From positions 62,001-126,000 of the forward strand of contig JAOTYK010000003.1 in the NCBI GenBank assembly GCA_029861955.1: a stretch of DNA of 64,000 nucleotides, written 5' to 3'. The position numbers and the translations under genes are program-made. The notes under the pieces are model-generated. The model did no database searches. It was given only the letters and a program-made list of their open reading frames with translations, and was not told where the DNA came from. Origin of the DNA: Acidobacteriota bacterium. GTDB taxonomy: Bacteria > Acidobacteriota > Polarisedimenticolia > Polarisedimenticolales > Polarisedimenticolaceae. Below are positions 18,258 through 28,387 of this stretch, piece by piece (the first letter of the stretch is position 1; every line of letters begins with the position of its first letter).

Positions 18258-18647
18258 ATGATCCTGGTCGTCGACCCACACAGCGGAATTCCGGTCTACC
18301 GGCAGCTGGTCGAGCAGATCCGTTTTCACGTGGCCAGCGGTCTGCTGAAACCCGGCGAGGCGGTGCCGTCTACACGCGCCCTCTCCGCCAAACTGGGTGT
18401 CAATCCGATGACCATCAGCAAGGCGTTCGGTCTTCTGGAAGAAGCCGGCGTGCTGGAACGACGCCCCGGACGCCCCCATGTCGTACCGGAGCGACAGGGC
18501 AAGGCCGTCCGCGAAACGCGCGTCGATCAACTCGAGCACGCGCTGCGCCCGGTGGTGACCAAGACCCGACAGTTAAGCCTCGACCCGGACACGGCGGTGA
18601 CGGTGTTCCGCCGGTTGCTCGAGGACCAACAGGATGACGAGAGGTGA
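18258..18647 (+). CDS. GntR-family regulator, YtrA subfamily
   Basis: Short regulator of 129 aa: a winged helix-turn-helix (PSTRALSAKLGVNPMTISKA, LLEEAGVLERRPGR) with only a short C-terminal dimerising tail, as usual for the YtrA subfamily, which tends to sit first in ABC-transporter operons. It probably represses its own operon through the two GTGTAT-N10-ATACA(C/G) sites upstream. ATG 18258 follows AGAGG by 9 bp. The ABC ATPase starts 3 bp after the stop, so the two are co-transcribed. Confidence 0.92.
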   Translation: MILVVDPHSGIPVYRQLVEQIRFHVASGLLKPGEAVPSTRALSAKLGVNPMTISKAFGLLEEAGVLERRPGRPHVVPERQGKAVRETRVDQLEHALRPVVTKTRQLSLDPDTAVTVFRRLLEDQQDDER

Positions 18648-18650
18648 GTC

Positions 18651-19538
18651 ATGGAATATGTGTTTGAAGCAAGCGGTCTGACCAAGCAGTTCGACGACGT
18701 GACGGCGCTCGATCACATCAACCTGAAGCTGGGTCGTCCATCGATTGTAGGGTTGCTGGGAAAAAACGGCAGCGGCAAGACAACGCTGATCCAGCACCTG
18801 ATGGGGCTTCAACTTCCCAACGAGGGAACCGTCAAGACGTTGGATCAGTCCAGCGACAAGCTCGGACACGACGCGCTGACCCAGATCGGTTACGTCCCTC
18901 AGGAGATCGGATTGCTGGACTGGATGACCGTCGAGCAGCACGTTCGCTACGTCTCGTGTTTTTACCCGGACTGGGATCAAGAGCGCGAGAAGCGACTCCT
19001 TTCAGAGCTCGAGCTCGACACGGAGAAACCGGTCGGCAAACTCTCCACCGGCAACCTGCAGAAGCTGGCCATCATCCTGGCGGTCTGTCACCACCCGCAG
19101 CTGCTCATCCTCGACGAACCGGTCAGCGATCTCGATCCGATCGTGCGTGCCAAGCTGCTCGAGTTCCTGCTCGAGGTCTTGCGCGAGGATCAGGCGACGA
19201 TCCTCGTCTCCAGTCACGTCCTGCGGGATGTGGAGAAGATCGTCGACTGGGTGGTCTGCCTCGACAACGGACGCGTCGTCACGGACGCAGGCCTCGACGA
19301 ACTGAAGGAACGCTACGCCGAATGGCGCATCGTCTCCAGAAACGGAGATCTCCCGACCCACTTCACCGAACCGTTCGTGCACTCACAGGAGATCAGCGGC
19401 AGCCAGGCTCTGTTGCGGGTCCGGCAGGCGGACGCGAATCTGGAAACGTTTCGCGCGACTCACGGCGTCGAGGTCACCGCGCGACCGCTCAACCTGGAGG
19501 AGATGTTCCCGATCCTCGTCGGAGAGGGGGCAGCATGA
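18651..19538 (+). CDS. ABC transporter ATP-binding protein
   Basis: ATPase subunit of 295 aa. Walker A is GKNGSGKTT (in GLLGKNGSGKTTLIQ), the signature is LSTGNLQKLAII, Walker B is LLILDEPVSDLDP and the switch His lies in ILVSSHVLRDVE. The LSTG form with Gln instead of the usual LSGGQ suits multidrug/ABC-2-type exporters. It pairs with the membrane protein encoded directly downstream (4-bp ATGA overlap at 19535). Substrate unknown; regulation by the YtrA-type protein suggests a response to envelope stress or an antibiotic-like compound, but that is inferred. Confidence 0.95.
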   Translation: MEYVFEASGLTKQFDDVTALDHINLKLGRPSIVGLLGKNGSGKTTLIQHLMGLQLPNEGTVKTLDQSSDKLGHDALTQIGYVPQEIGLLDWMTVEQHVRYVSCFYPDWDQEREKRLLSELELDTEKPVGKLSTGNLQKLAIILAVCHHPQLLILDEPVSDLDPIVRAKLLEFLLEVLREDQATILVSSHVLRDVEKIVDWVVCLDNGRVVTDAGLDELKERYAEWRIVSRNGDLPTHFTEPFVHSQEISGSQALLRVRQADANLETFRATHGVEVTARPLNLEEMFPILVGEGAA

Positions 19539-20995
19539 CAACCCTCAGGCCGTTCCTGTTGTTGCTCGGTCGCGCCTCGGTGTTCTGGTTGGCTGTCTAC
19601 TCGTTGGTGGTCGGCGGGATCATCCTCGGCGGGGCGGCCCACGCGGAGTCCCCGGTGGGACGGTACATCGATGTCTTTTTCATTGCCGTGTTGTGGTTCA
19701 CGGCCGCCGCAGGTTGGATCGTCGGTCTGGTGATCCAGGAGTTTCAGCACACCAGCTTCGCCCATCATCTTCCCGGCGTCCGCTCCCGGATCGCGACCGG
19801 GTACCTCACGACAGGAATCGTCGTGACCGTCGTTGTCGTGGGTGTGATCTCACGGCTGATTTCCACGCCGCAGAACCTACCGTTGATGCTCGTCATCGGC
19901 CTGGCGGCCTATTGCGCGGGTGGAATCCTACGGGACCCGTTGTCCAACTGGATCACCGCGATCAACACCACCCTGGCGGTTCTCGTCGTCATCCGGTCAC
20001 GGGACCTCGCAGCGTCCGCCGCCGAACATCCGTGGTTCGCGGGGCTGGTCTCCATCGCGATCGGTGCCGCCTGTACCCACAGGCTGTTTGCACGATCCAC
20101 GTTCCGCCGAAAACCTTTCCGGCTCTCCAAGCCTCTTCCGGGTCGTTTCTCGATCGCACAGTCGGACCGCTACGAGCGTCAGCAGAGAGTCGCGGACCGC
20201 TCGAAGCGTCTTGGCTGGCGCACCGGCTACCTGGGCAGCGGGCCATGGGGTTGGGTTCGAGCCGCGTTCCACGAGACCCATGGCGCGCTGGGGTGGAGAG
20301 CGGTTATCAGGGGGATCAGTCGTCTGTGGGGCTTCGGCCTGCTCGTGGTGCTCTTCGCCTGGATCGATCGGGGCGAGATGGCGTTCGGCGAGGCTCTCGG
20401 GCGAACGCTCTACGACGCGCTGTTCCGTTCCCCGCACCAGGGCCCGATCGGCGAGAAGGGTGGGCCCTATCTGATGATCGTGATCGTCATCGCGGCGCTG
20501 GGCATCGTGCGGGCCCTGTTCAAGGGGATCGGACTCGTGGACGCATTGCACCATCCGGTGTCGCGGTTGCAGCGTGCGCAGGTCGCCTATCGTGGCGGGC
20601 TTGTCGATCTGGGGTTCTATCTGTTGGTCGTGGGTGTGGGTCTGTACGCGCTTGGACACCTGACCGGTCTGTGGGTCGGATACACACTGCGATTCGACTT
20701 CATGCCGTTCTATTTCCGAGCCCTGCTGGTGACGCTGGTCCTGATACCACTGGGGCATTGGGGGCGTCTGAAACTCCAGGCAGCTTCGCGGCGTCGCGCC
20801 GAGAACATGATCGTCGGCGTGGCCTTCGGAGTGGTGGGCTTTGTCGTTCTGGTTGTCATCTGCGTCTATCTATCGCCGCTGATCTTCGTCTCACCGATCG
20901 TGGAGCTGACCGTCCTCGTCTCGGCGCTCCTGCTTTCGCAGTGGGCCCTTCGGCACAAGCTGGCCGACTACTACCGGACCGCGGACCTCACCTAA
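19535..20995 (+). CDS. ABC transporter permease-like membrane protein
   Basis: Integral membrane protein of 486 aa with about ten hydrophobic segments (for example the SVFWLAVYSLVVGGIILGG region and the last segments before LADYYRTADLT). It starts at ATG 19535, overlapping the ATPase stop as ATGA, which points to translational coupling. In-frame sequence upstream of this start lies over the ATPase gene and is not coding. No sharp family signature is visible; it is called permease by position and topology. The M1-like peptidase gene follows after 21 bp. Confidence 0.8.
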   Translation: MTTLRPFLLLLGRASVFWLAVYSLVVGGIILGGAAHAESPVGRYIDVFFIAVLWFTAAAGWIVGLVIQEFQHTSFAHHLPGVRSRIATGYLTTGIVVTVVVVGVISRLISTPQNLPLMLVIGLAAYCAGGILRDPLSNWITAINTTLAVLVVIRSRDLAASAAEHPWFAGLVSIAIGAACTHRLFARSTFRRKPFRLSKPLPGRFSIAQSDRYERQQRVADRSKRLGWRTGYLGSGPWGWVRAAFHETHGALGWRAVIRGISRLWGFGLLVVLFAWIDRGEMAFGEALGRTLYDALFRSPHQGPIGEKGGPYLMIVIVIAALGIVRALFKGIGLVDALHHPVSRLQRAQVAYRGGLVDLGFYLLVVGVGLYALGHLTGLWVGYTLRFDFMPFYFRALLVTLVLIPLGHWGRLKLQAASRRRAENMIVGVAFGVVGFVVLVVICVYLSPLIFVSPIVELTVLVSALLLSQWALRHKLADYYRTADLT

Positions 20996-21016
20996 TGGAC
21001 TATCATCCATCGTGAC

Positions 21017-23227
21017 ATGATGCACGGAAGACAGAGTCTCGTGGGTCTATTGCTGGCGGGTCTGGTCCTGCTGGGCTGTGTTCCCTCCCGCCTGAACGTA
21101 CGTCCCGTCAGCTACGACGTGGACCTCCGTCTCGAGCCACAGATCCATGACCTCTCGGCGACGGTGTCGATCGAATTCGAACTGCCGGAAGTAAGTCCGG
21201 CTCGCAAGCGAAGCCGAGTCGAACTGTTGCTCCACCCGGATCTGGCAGTGCAATCCATCGAGACGCAGGGGGCGACACTGCTTGCACACAGAAAACGACG
21301 AGGGCGGTCGGTCGCCGGCTCGGCAATCGAACCCACAAGACACCGTCTGATTCTGAAAGATTCGACCGATCGACTGCGGGTGACTCTCGGCTATCGCGGG
21401 TCCTTGAATGAGGATGTCGCCGCCGGCGAGAAAGCTGGCGAAGTCCACAACTACGGCGTCTCTGCGCATGTCGCCGCAGAGGGGCTGTACCTGGCGCCAG
21501 GCGGTTATTGGTACCCCCGAGTCGAGTTCACTGAGGGATCCGATCCGGCGTTGTCGCTGGCCGACTTCCGACTCGCTGTTCAGCCTCTGGATGAGTTCGA
21601 ACTGGTCGCGGGGCTCGAGCGTGACGAGGATCCGCAGGATGATGCGTTGCGTTGGAGCAGTCCGTTTCCACTGGAAGGCCTGGTCTTGCTCGGGGGGCCG
21701 CTCGAGCGAAGTAGCCGGTTGCATGGGGACGTACAACTGCACGCCGTGTTGGCTCCGGGAAAGAGCGCGGTGGCCCAGGACATCCTCGACGCGTCGGCCG
21801 AGTATCTGGATCGCTACCAGGAACTGATCGGGCCATACCCGTTCAGCGAATTCACCGTGCTGGAGGCGTTCTTCAGTTCGGGGTTCGCCTTTCCGACCTG
21901 CACACAGATCGCAGGCAGTCAGCTCAGCGAGTACAAACAGTATCGGCGTCACGGCTACCTGGATCACGAACTACTCCACAACTGGTATGGCAACGGCATC
22001 TTCGTCGACCCCCGTGACGGCAACTGGTGCGAGGGGCTGGCCAGTTACATGGGCAATTACTACGGCCACATACTCGAGGGTGACCTCAAGGGGGCACGCA
22101 AACAGCTGCGTAACCAGTCGAATTTTCTTAGCGCGATCGATCCGGATGACGACTTACCGCTGGGGACGTTCGGAATGGACGAGGGCGCGGGTCGTGGCAT
22201 CGGTTACCAGAAAGCGGCGTCGGTCTTTCACATGCTGGAGCGCAAGATCGGCCATGAGGCCATGTTCGCCGGGCTACGGCTGTTGACCGCAGAGCGCATG
22301 GGCAAATACACGACGTGGGAGCACCTGCGGGAGGCCTTCGAACAGGCAGCCGGCGTCGAGCTGGATGGCTTCTTCACTCAGTGGGTTCGCAGCGGTGGGG
22401 CGCCGTTACTCGAGTTGACCGATGCCGACTACGCTCCCGGTAGCGATCACGTGTCCGTCACCATTTCCCAGGGGTCGACGCATTTCGAGCTCGGTGTGCC
22501 ACTGCGTCTGCACTACGGCGAGCGTAGCGAGGACATCGTGGTACGCATCGACCAGCCGGTCGATACGATCGACGTCGCTTGCGAACCAAACGGGTTGACA
22601 TCGATCGAGTTGGATCCGGACTATCACCTGTTCCGCCGCCTCAAGCCCGACGAGATCATGCCGACCTCCAGCGTGACGAAGCGTTCCGACAACCTGCTCA
22701 TCGTCGTTCCAGAGACGGAACTGTTTGAGGGTTATCAGGTCGTGATCGACGCTACACGGCGAGCGGTGCTCGGCGACGACGATCATCCGGAAAAGGGACA
22801 CGAGGTTCGGGAACGGACTGCGACGGAGATCAAAGCGGACGATTTGATCGGGTCCAGTCTGCTGATCGTCGGTGCGGCCGCCCGTCATCCGGTCGTGCGT
22901 GACCTGCTGGCACGGACCCACAGTCCGGTGAGCTTCTCAGAGAGCGGCTTCACGATTGACGGCGTGGAGTATTCCGGACCACGGCAGGCGGTCTACCTGA
23001 CCGTTCACCACCCCGACCTGGCGGAGGGGGGAGTCACCGTCTACTACGGCAACAGCGCCGCGGCGTTGAGTAACGCGCAGCTGCTCGGCTATTACGGGAA
23101 CAGCCTGTTGGTATTCGACACGCCCGAGGGTGCCGCAGAGATCGATTCGGCTGACATGATGCCGCGCGCCGAGGTCATCCGTCGCATGGACTTCGAGTTC
23201 CACGAACGAGTCGACTTCCCGCAGTAA
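21017..23227 (+). CDS. M1-like (gluzincin) metallopeptidase lipoprotein
   Basis: Protein of 736 aa. The signal ends at lipobox LLGC near residue 15-16. The zinc site is H317-E318-x-x-H321 (HELLHNWYGN) with a downstream Glu at 339 (NWCEGLA), giving HExxH-x17-E; classical M1 enzymes have x18. The GAMEN exopeptidase motif is absent; GFAFPT stands at about its place. So it may not be a true aminopeptidase. The last ~200 residues form an added domain. It is the fourth gene of the GntR-ABC operon; M1-type domains are known partners of ABC-2 permeases. The TAA stop overlaps palindrome copy 4. Confidence 0.85.
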   Translation: MMHGRQSLVGLLLAGLVLLGCVPSRLNVRPVSYDVDLRLEPQIHDLSATVSIEFELPEVSPARKRSRVELLLHPDLAVQSIETQGATLLAHRKRRGRSVAGSAIEPTRHRLILKDSTDRLRVTLGYRGSLNEDVAAGEKAGEVHNYGVSAHVAAEGLYLAPGGYWYPRVEFTEGSDPALSLADFRLAVQPLDEFELVAGLERDEDPQDDALRWSSPFPLEGLVLLGGPLERSSRLHGDVQLHAVLAPGKSAVAQDILDASAEYLDRYQELIGPYPFSEFTVLEAFFSSGFAFPTCTQIAGSQLSEYKQYRRHGYLDHELLHNWYGNGIFVDPRDGNWCEGLASYMGNYYGHILEGDLKGARKQLRNQSNFLSAIDPDDDLPLGTFGMDEGAGRGIGYQKAASVFHMLERKIGHEAMFAGLRLLTAERMGKYTTWEHLREAFEQAAGVELDGFFTQWVRSGGAPLLELTDADYAPGSDHVSVTISQGSTHFELGVPLRLHYGERSEDIVVRIDQPVDTIDVACEPNGLTSIELDPDYHLFRRLKPDEIMPTSSVTKRSDNLLIVVPETELFEGYQVVIDATRRAVLGDDDHPEKGHEVRERTATEIKADDLIGSSLLIVGAAARHPVVRDLLARTHSPVSFSESGFTIDGVEYSGPRQAVYLTVHHPDLAEGGVTVYYGNSAAALSNAQLLGYYGNSLLVFDTPEGAAEIDSADMMPRAEVIRRMDFEFHERVDFPQ

Positions 23228-23283
23228 AAGGGGACAGATTTATTTTCCGATCGGACGATCGGAAAATAAATCTGTCCCCTTTT
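23226..23283. repeat. Palindromic intergenic repeat, copy 4 (58 bp, perfect)
   Basis: Two 27-bp arms (one T shorter than in copies 2 and 3) around a GGAC centre. It is the whole gap between two convergent genes: the first two bases belong to the TAA stop of the M1-like gene, and the last base adjoins the TAG of the DUF4105-like gene. Confidence 0.95.
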
Positions 23284-24117
23284 CTATCTAATGCCGATGG
23301 TGATGAGGGTGTCGCGTGTGATGGCTTGCGAGTGCTCCGTGTCCAGGTAGCCCAGTCTCTTCAGGTAGGCGTCGACGGTCCCCGTCAACACATAGCTGTA
23401 GTGCCGCGGGAGGGCGCCCGGTTCGCTCTGGTTTACGTAACGGATCAGCGAGCTGGTGCAGTTGTTCGTCATCGTGCTGTACCAGCGTGGCGTCGCGGCC
23501 AGCTCTTCCGTCTCCTCGACGAACTTATAAAATATTCGTGTGCGAACCTCGGCCGGAAGTGTCAGCCGGTGGCGGGTGAGGGGATAGTCCAGGAAGTTCA
23601 CGCGGCGCGTCACCAGATCGTTCTCCGTCGCCCAGATGTGGGTCACCTCGAAGGATCGTACGATCCCACCGATCAGCGAGTACTTCTCGCCGACCTCGCG
23701 CCGTGTCTCGACGGAGAGTCCCAGGAAGCGGTCAGGTCCATGACTCTCGTCGAACTCGAAGACCACGAACGTGTGGGCCACCAGGCCGACGTCGTCGAGC
23801 TTCTGTTCGTACAACCAGAGATCGACAATGCGCTCGGGGTTGTAGGAGGCGTCGATGTACGACTTGCCCACGACCGAGTCCCGCGTATAGCTCCAATCGC
23901 GAACATTCTTCAGCAGGACCGTTCCACCATCAGATCGCTCGACCCCCGCAAGCACCCGAACATCCTCATCCCAGTCACGGGTCAACGACGGTGTACGGAG
24001 CGCAACCCACAGGAACAGCACAATCGCGCCCAGCAGCGCGACGAGCGCGGCACGCCTTAGCGCCTTGCGGACGAACCCGGTCGGCGTTCGCGTCGGATGA
24101 ACGTCTTCCTGTTGCAC
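23284..24117 (-). CDS. DUF4105 (Lnb N-terminal-like) membrane-anchored protein
   Basis: Protein of 277 aa with one membrane segment near 22-42 (LVALLGAIVLFLWVAL) and the bulk outside. NNCTSSLIRYVN and the preceding aromatic-rich stretch match the DUF4105 family, which has a Cys in an NlpC/P60-like arrangement; an amidase or peptidase role is possible but unproven. GTG at 24117 is chosen because GAAGGAGAT lies just upstream; longer readings run into the divergent kinase gene. The stop adjoins palindrome copy 4. Confidence 0.8.
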   Translation of the reverse strand: MQQEDVHPTRTPTGFVRKALRRAALVALLGAIVLFLWVALRTPSLTRDWDEDVRVLAGVERSDGGTVLLKNVRDWSYTRDSVVGKSYIDASYNPERIVDLWLYEQKLDDVGLVAHTFVVFEFDESHGPDRFLGLSVETRREVGEKYSLIGGIVRSFEVTHIWATENDLVTRRVNFLDYPLTRHRLTLPAEVRTRIFYKFVEETEELAATPRWYSTMTNNCTSSLIRYVNQSEPGALPRHYSYVLTGTVDAYLKRLGYLDTEHSQAITRDTLITIGIR

Positions 24118-24192
24118 TCTCGGATCTCCTTCGAACCCAGGATACCGTGCGATGGCGTATGATCGGCGAACCGTACACATGGAGGTGTGTCC

Positions 24193-27100
24193 GTGGCCAT
24201 CGAGGCTGGACAACAGCTGCTCCACTACCGCCTGATTGAGAAGATCGGCGAGGGTGGGATGGGTGTGGTCTGGAAGGCCGAGGACACGCGTCTCCATCGC
24301 AACGTCGCCCTGAAGTTCGTGCCCGAGGCGGGCGCCCGCAACACCGATGCCGTTGACCGACACCTACGCGAGGCCCGTGCGGCGTCGGCCCTGAACCACT
24401 CGAACATCTGCGCGATCTACGACATCGGGGAGTGGGAAGAACGGCGCTTCATCGTGATGGAGTTGCTGGAGGGTAGTGGCCTGGACCAGCGCATCGGCAG
24501 CGTGCCGCTTGAAGTGGAGACCGCGATCGAACTGGTGACGCAGATCGCGGACGCGCTGGATGCGGCCCACGCCAAGGGCATCGTGCATCGCGACATCAAA
24601 CCGGCGAACATCTTCGTGACCGAACGCGGGCAGTGCAAGGTGCTGGATTTCGGCTTGGCGAAGCTGACGACCGACGCGGAGAGGGACGCCGGTCCCGACG
24701 ACGCGACCCGGACGTCTCTCGATACGACGACTCCCGGCTCCGTCATGGGCACTATCTCCTACATGTCACCCGAGCAAGCGTTGGGAAAACCGCTCGACGC
24801 GCGTACCGACGTGTTCTCGCTGGGCGTCGTGTTGTACGAGATGATCACTGGCCGTCGCGCGTTCTCCGGAGCGACGTCGGCGGCGGTGTTCGACGGGATC
24901 CTCAACCGGGCGCCGACGGCACCGGTCGAACTCAACGATCAGGTGCCGCCCGAACTCGAACGGATCGTCAACAAGGCGCTGGAGAAGGACCCGGCGCTGC
25001 GCTATCAGAGCGCCGCCGGCCTGGTCACGGATCTAAGAAGGTTGCGGAGAGATTCGAGCCTCTCGATCCCTCCCGCGGCGAACGCGGCTCGCCCCGCATC
25101 GCGACGCGGACGCCTGGCACTCGTCTCCGTGGTCGTACTGTCGCTGATCGTCGCGGGTGTCTGGCTGGTGAAAAATCGGGACGGCGCCGAGACCCAACTG
25201 GACATGGGGTCCCCCGTCTCCGGCCTGACGGTCGCCGTGCTGCCGCTGGTTGATGCCGGCGGGGATCCGGAGCAGCTTTACTTCAGCGAGGGATTGACCG
25301 GCGCGATCATCACCGAGCTGTCCCGTTACAACGAGCTGGCGGTATTGCCGTGTCGCTCGGGACCGTGCGAAGGACGGGACGTAGACCCTCGCAAGATCGG
25401 TAAGGAGATCCTGGCACGCTACGTGTTGCAGGGGACTGTGCAGTCTTCGCCCGAGAGCACCCGTGTGAACGTGCAGCTCTTCGATGGCGACGACGGGCGG
25501 GCGGTCTGGGCCGAGACGTTCAGCGCCGATCGAACTGCTCAGGATCTGTTCGAGCTTCAGGACGAGCTGACTCGGCAGGTCGTCAAGGAGATCGCCGGAT
25601 CCCACGGAGCCCTGGCCCGCGCCGAACTGCCTCGATCCCGACGTCAGGCTCCCGAGAGTCTGGGAAGTCACGACTGCGTGTTCCGCGCCTACGACTACAT
25701 GCAGAACGCACGCTCCCACGACGCGGAGGGCCACCTGGCGGCGCGTGATTGCCTGGTACGGATCGTCGAGGCCGAGCCGGACTACGTGGACGGCCTGGCG
25801 TGGTTGGCGTTCTTCTACAGCGAGGAGTTTCATCACCGCTGGAACGAGCCCGATGGCGAGTACGACTCGCGCGCACGCGCGTTGCAGATGGCCGAGCGCG
25901 CGGTCAATCTCGACGACAGGAGTCAGCTAGCGCACACATTCCTCGGAATGGCGGCGCTCTACTCGGGGGACAAAACGAGAGGCCTGGCCGAGATGCGTCG
26001 CGCCGTGAAGCTCAACCCGCACAACCCCATTGTGCTTGGCATGCTCTCCTGGTGGCTGTCCCATCAGGCCGAGTTGGATCAGGCCGTGCTCCTGGCGCAA
26101 CGAGCGAAGGCGCTCAATCCATACCCGCCTCCATTCTTCGACTACCCGATGTTTCTGGATCACTACGTCGACGGTCGCTACGAGCAGGCGCTGAAACTCA
26201 CCGAGGACGAACTCATCGGGCGCGATCAGTTCATTGAACCGTTGGTCCGGGCCGCGACGCTGGGACAACTCGGTCGGACCGAGGAGGCGGCATCGAGTCT
26301 GGCGCGGTTACGGACTCTCTGGCGCAAGGCGTGTGAGCAGATCGGCTGTGATGGCCTCGACCTGGAGGAGATGCGTGGCGAGTTGATCGAGCGTTGGGCG
26401 ATGGCAGACACGCTAGCGGATCAGCTCATCGACGGGTTACGCAAGGCAGGACTTCCCGACCGCTCGGTCGACACCGGCCCGGTGGTCTTCTGGCTGCGGA
26501 TCGCCGTACTGCCCTTCGCCAACGAGAGCGATGATCCGGAGCAACGCTACTTCAGCGAGGGTCTAACCGGCGAAATCATCACGGCGCTTTCCCGCTACGG
26601 CGAGCTGGCCGTGATTCCCTGCCGAGCGGGGCCGTGCGAAGGAAAAAACGCGGACTCTCTCCGGATCGGCCGCGAGATCGGCGTGCGCTACGTCTTGCAG
26701 GGCACCGTGCAATCGTCGTCGGATCGCATCCGCGTCAACGTGGGACTCTCCGACGGGCGTGACGGGCGTTCGGTCTGGGGCGAGACTTTTAACGCCGATC
26801 GCAGTGCCCGGGACCTGTTCGAGCTTCAGGACACGCTGACCGAACAAGTCGTCAACGAGATCGCTGGATCCTATGGCGCCCTGACACGCGCCGAGTTGCC
26901 TGCCTCGCGGAGCAAGCCACCGGCGAGACTCGACAGTCACGACTGCGTGTTCCGCGCCTACGATTACCTGCAGGTTCATGATGCCGAAACACACCTGGCG
27001 GCCCGCGATTGTCTAGAGCGGGTGATTGAGAGAGAACCCGACTACGTGGATGGTCTGGCCATGTTGGCCTATCTTTACGCCGACCAGTTCCATCATCGCT

Positions 27101-27723
27101 GGAATGAACCCGCGGGCGAATACGACTCGCTCGTCCGCGCCGTGGAGGTGGGGGAACGTGCGACCTCCCTCAACGACAGCAACCAGTTGGCACACGCGTA
27201 CCTCGGTCTTGCGCTCCTCTTCTCCGGCGACGACGAACGCGGCATCGCCGAGATGCGTCGCGCGGCGGAGCTCAACCCCCACAACCCCATCGTGATGCAC
27301 CTGTTGTCCAACTACCTCTCCATCCGAGGAGAGTTCGATACGGCGGTGCCGATGGCCGAGAGGGCGATAGAGCTCAACCCGCATCCGCCGGAGTACGCCG
27401 ACTTCCCCCTCTTCGTAGACGACTACGTCCACGGCCGCTACGAAGAGGCGCTCGTTTATTCAATGGGTGGTGTGGTCGCCAACGAGACGGATTTCCGTGA
27501 GGCCCTGTTCCTCGCCGCCACGCTGGGACAGCTGGGTCGCATTGACGAGGCCGCGCCCGCAGTCAAGGAGCTCCGCTACCGCTGGAGCGAGTTGAACAAG
27601 AAGACGGGGTTCGAGGGGCTGGATATTGAAGATGTCCGGCGGGAACTGCTCGAGCGCCACGCGTTCACGGAATCGTTCACCGACCAGTTGATCGAAGGGT
27701 TGGCCAGGGCCGGGCTAGAGTGA
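24193..27723 (+). CDS. Ser/Thr protein kinase with duplicated TolB-like/TPR sensor
   Basis: Membrane kinase of 1176 aa. The kinase domain shows GEGGMG (19-24), K41, HRD at 132-134 and DFG at D152; one membrane segment lies near 306-327. The outer part holds the same ~410-residue unit twice: a domain beginning AVLP(L/F) with [10 protein letters not shown](S/A)GPCEG and VLQGTVQSS, followed by TPR-like helices with LNPHNPIV and ending QLI(D/E)GL(R/A)(K/R)AGL. The first half resembles the TolB-like N-terminal domain found with adenylate cyclases and TPRs. GTG 24193 is chosen because GGAGG sits 7 bp upstream; GTG 24187 lies too close to it. Confidence 0.92.
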   Translation: MAIEAGQQLLHYRLIEKIGEGGMGVVWKAEDTRLHRNVALKFVPEAGARNTDAVDRHLREARAASALNHSNICAIYDIGEWEERRFIVMELLEGSGLDQRIGSVPLEVETAIELVTQIADALDAAHAKGIVHRDIKPANIFVTERGQCKVLDFGLAKLTTDAERDAGPDDATRTSLDTTTPGSVMGTISYMSPEQALGKPLDARTDVFSLGVVLYEMITGRRAFSGATSAAVFDGILNRAPTAPVELNDQVPPELERIVNKALEKDPALRYQSAAGLVTDLRRLRRDSSLSIPPAANAARPASRRGRLALVSVVVLSLIVAGVWLVKNRDGAETQLDMGSPVSGLTVAVLPLVDAGGDPEQLYFSEGLTGAIITELSRYNELAVLPCRSGPCEGRDVDPRKIGKEILARYVLQGTVQSSPESTRVNVQLFDGDDGRAVWAETFSADRTAQDLFELQDELTRQVVKEIAGSHGALARAELPRSRRQAPESLGSHDCVFRAYDYMQNARSHDAEGHLAARDCLVRIVEAEPDYVDGLAWLAFFYSEEFHHRWNEPDGEYDSRARALQMAERAVNLDDRSQLAHTFLGMAALYSGDKTRGLAEMRRAVKLNPHNPIVLGMLSWWLSHQAELDQAVLLAQRAKALNPYPPPFFDYPMFLDHYVDGRYEQALKLTEDELIGRDQFIEPLVRAATLGQLGRTEEAASSLARLRTLWRKACEQIGCDGLDLEEMRGELIERWAMADTLADQLIDGLRKAGLPDRSVDTGPVVFWLRIAVLPFANESDDPEQRYFSEGLTGEIITALSRYGELAVIPCRAGPCEGKNADSLRIGREIGVRYVLQGTVQSSSDRIRVNVGLSDGRDGRSVWGETFNADRSARDLFELQDTLTEQVVNEIAGSYGALTRAELPASRSKPPARLDSHDCVFRAYDYLQVHDAETHLAARDCLERVIEREPDYVDGLAMLAYLYADQFHHRWNEPAGEYDSLVRAVEVGERATSLNDSNQLAHAYLGLALLFSGDDERGIAEMRRAAELNPHNPIVMHLLSNYLSIRGEFDTAVPMAERAIELNPHPPEYADFPLFVDDYVHGRYEEALVYSMGGVVANETDFREALFLAATLGQLGRIDEAAPAVKELRYRWSELNKKTGFEGLDIEDVRRELLERHAFTESFTDQLIEGLARAGLE
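25222..26455 (+). repeat. Internal sensor unit, copy A
   Basis: First copy of the TolB-like/TPR unit inside the kinase gene. It aligns without large gaps to copy B over its full length at protein level (shared [36 protein letters not shown]). Confidence 0.85.
26494..27720 (+). repeat. Internal sensor unit, copy B
   Basis: Second copy, ending at the stop codon. It differs by many substitutions and is about two residues shorter in the [11 protein letters not shown] region, so the duplication is not recent. Confidence 0.85.
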
Positions 27724-27825
27724 CGGGCGAGAGGTTCTCCATCGTCGCTCTGCACGCGCTCTTCAGATCTGATGAGCCTAATGACGGCATCCGGTTCGAC
27801 GGATCCGCATCGGGAGAAGCCGAAA

Positions 27826-28329
27826 ATGACCGAACGGGTACTGTTCGCGTTCGAAGGGGATGAAGGCCCCGATCGCTGGATGATCGTGAACGATGGCGTG
27901 ATGGGTGGGCTGTCCCGCAGTCGGATCTCTCTCACCGAAAACAGTACGGCCGTCTTCGAGGGCCAGATTTCGCTGGCGAACAACGGCGGTTTTGCGTCCG
28001 TGCGAAGTCTGCCCGAGGCGATGCCGACCGCTGGTACGTCACGGCTCGCCGCGAGATTCCGCGGAGACGGTCGCGAATACCAGTTGCGCATCCGGACGTC
28101 TGATGCCTTCGACGGAGTCGCCTACCGGTGGAATTTCAAGACAAACGCGAACGACTGGATGACGATCGAAGCCCCATACAGCGAATTCTTAGCCACGTTT
28201 CGCGGGCGCACCCTGCCAGATTGCCCGTCCATCGAACCGGGCACGATCCGTCAGTTGGGTTTCTTGATCGCTGACAAGGTGGAAGGTCCGTTCCGCCTCG
28301 AGGTCGACTGGATCAAGGCTCTGGGCTGA
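27826..28329 (+). CDS. CIA30-like (complex I intermediate-associated protein 30) protein
   Basis: Protein of 167 aa with the hallmarks of the CIA30/NDUFAF1 domain: WMIVNDGVMGGLS near the start, then FEGQISLANNGGFASVR, and YRWNFKTNANDW followed by PYSEF. In eukaryotes the domain helps assemble respiratory complex I; bacterial members are mostly uncharacterised and may bind carbohydrate-like ligands through their galactose-binding fold. No signal peptide. ATG 27826 has GGGAG upstream; an ATG at 27772 would add 18 residues. It follows the kinase gene by about 100 bp and may be co-transcribed. Confidence 0.88.
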   Translation: MTERVLFAFEGDEGPDRWMIVNDGVMGGLSRSRISLTENSTAVFEGQISLANNGGFASVRSLPEAMPTAGTSRLAARFRGDGREYQLRIRTSDAFDGVAYRWNFKTNANDWMTIEAPYSEFLATFRGRTLPDCPSIEPGTIRQLGFLIADKVEGPFRLEVDWIKALG

Positions 28330-28354
28330 AGACCCCCCGCCCCACAATTGACCG

Positions 28355-28360
28355 TATAAT
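28355..28360 (+). promoter_or_regulatory. Candidate -10 box of the beta-helix gene
   Basis: A perfect TATAAT stands 27 bp before the ATG and is followed by GGGAGG at 28375-28380. No clear -35 is found at 17 bp. Confidence 0.45.
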
Positions 28361-28387
28361 CTTACCCAACACACGGGAGGATTCGTC

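Noticed and set aside
18956-19534. In-frame upstream extension of the permease gene
   Set aside because: It lies over the ABC ATPase gene in another frame and reads as Arg-rich, low-complexity protein. The ATGA overlap at 19535 gives a sensible start.
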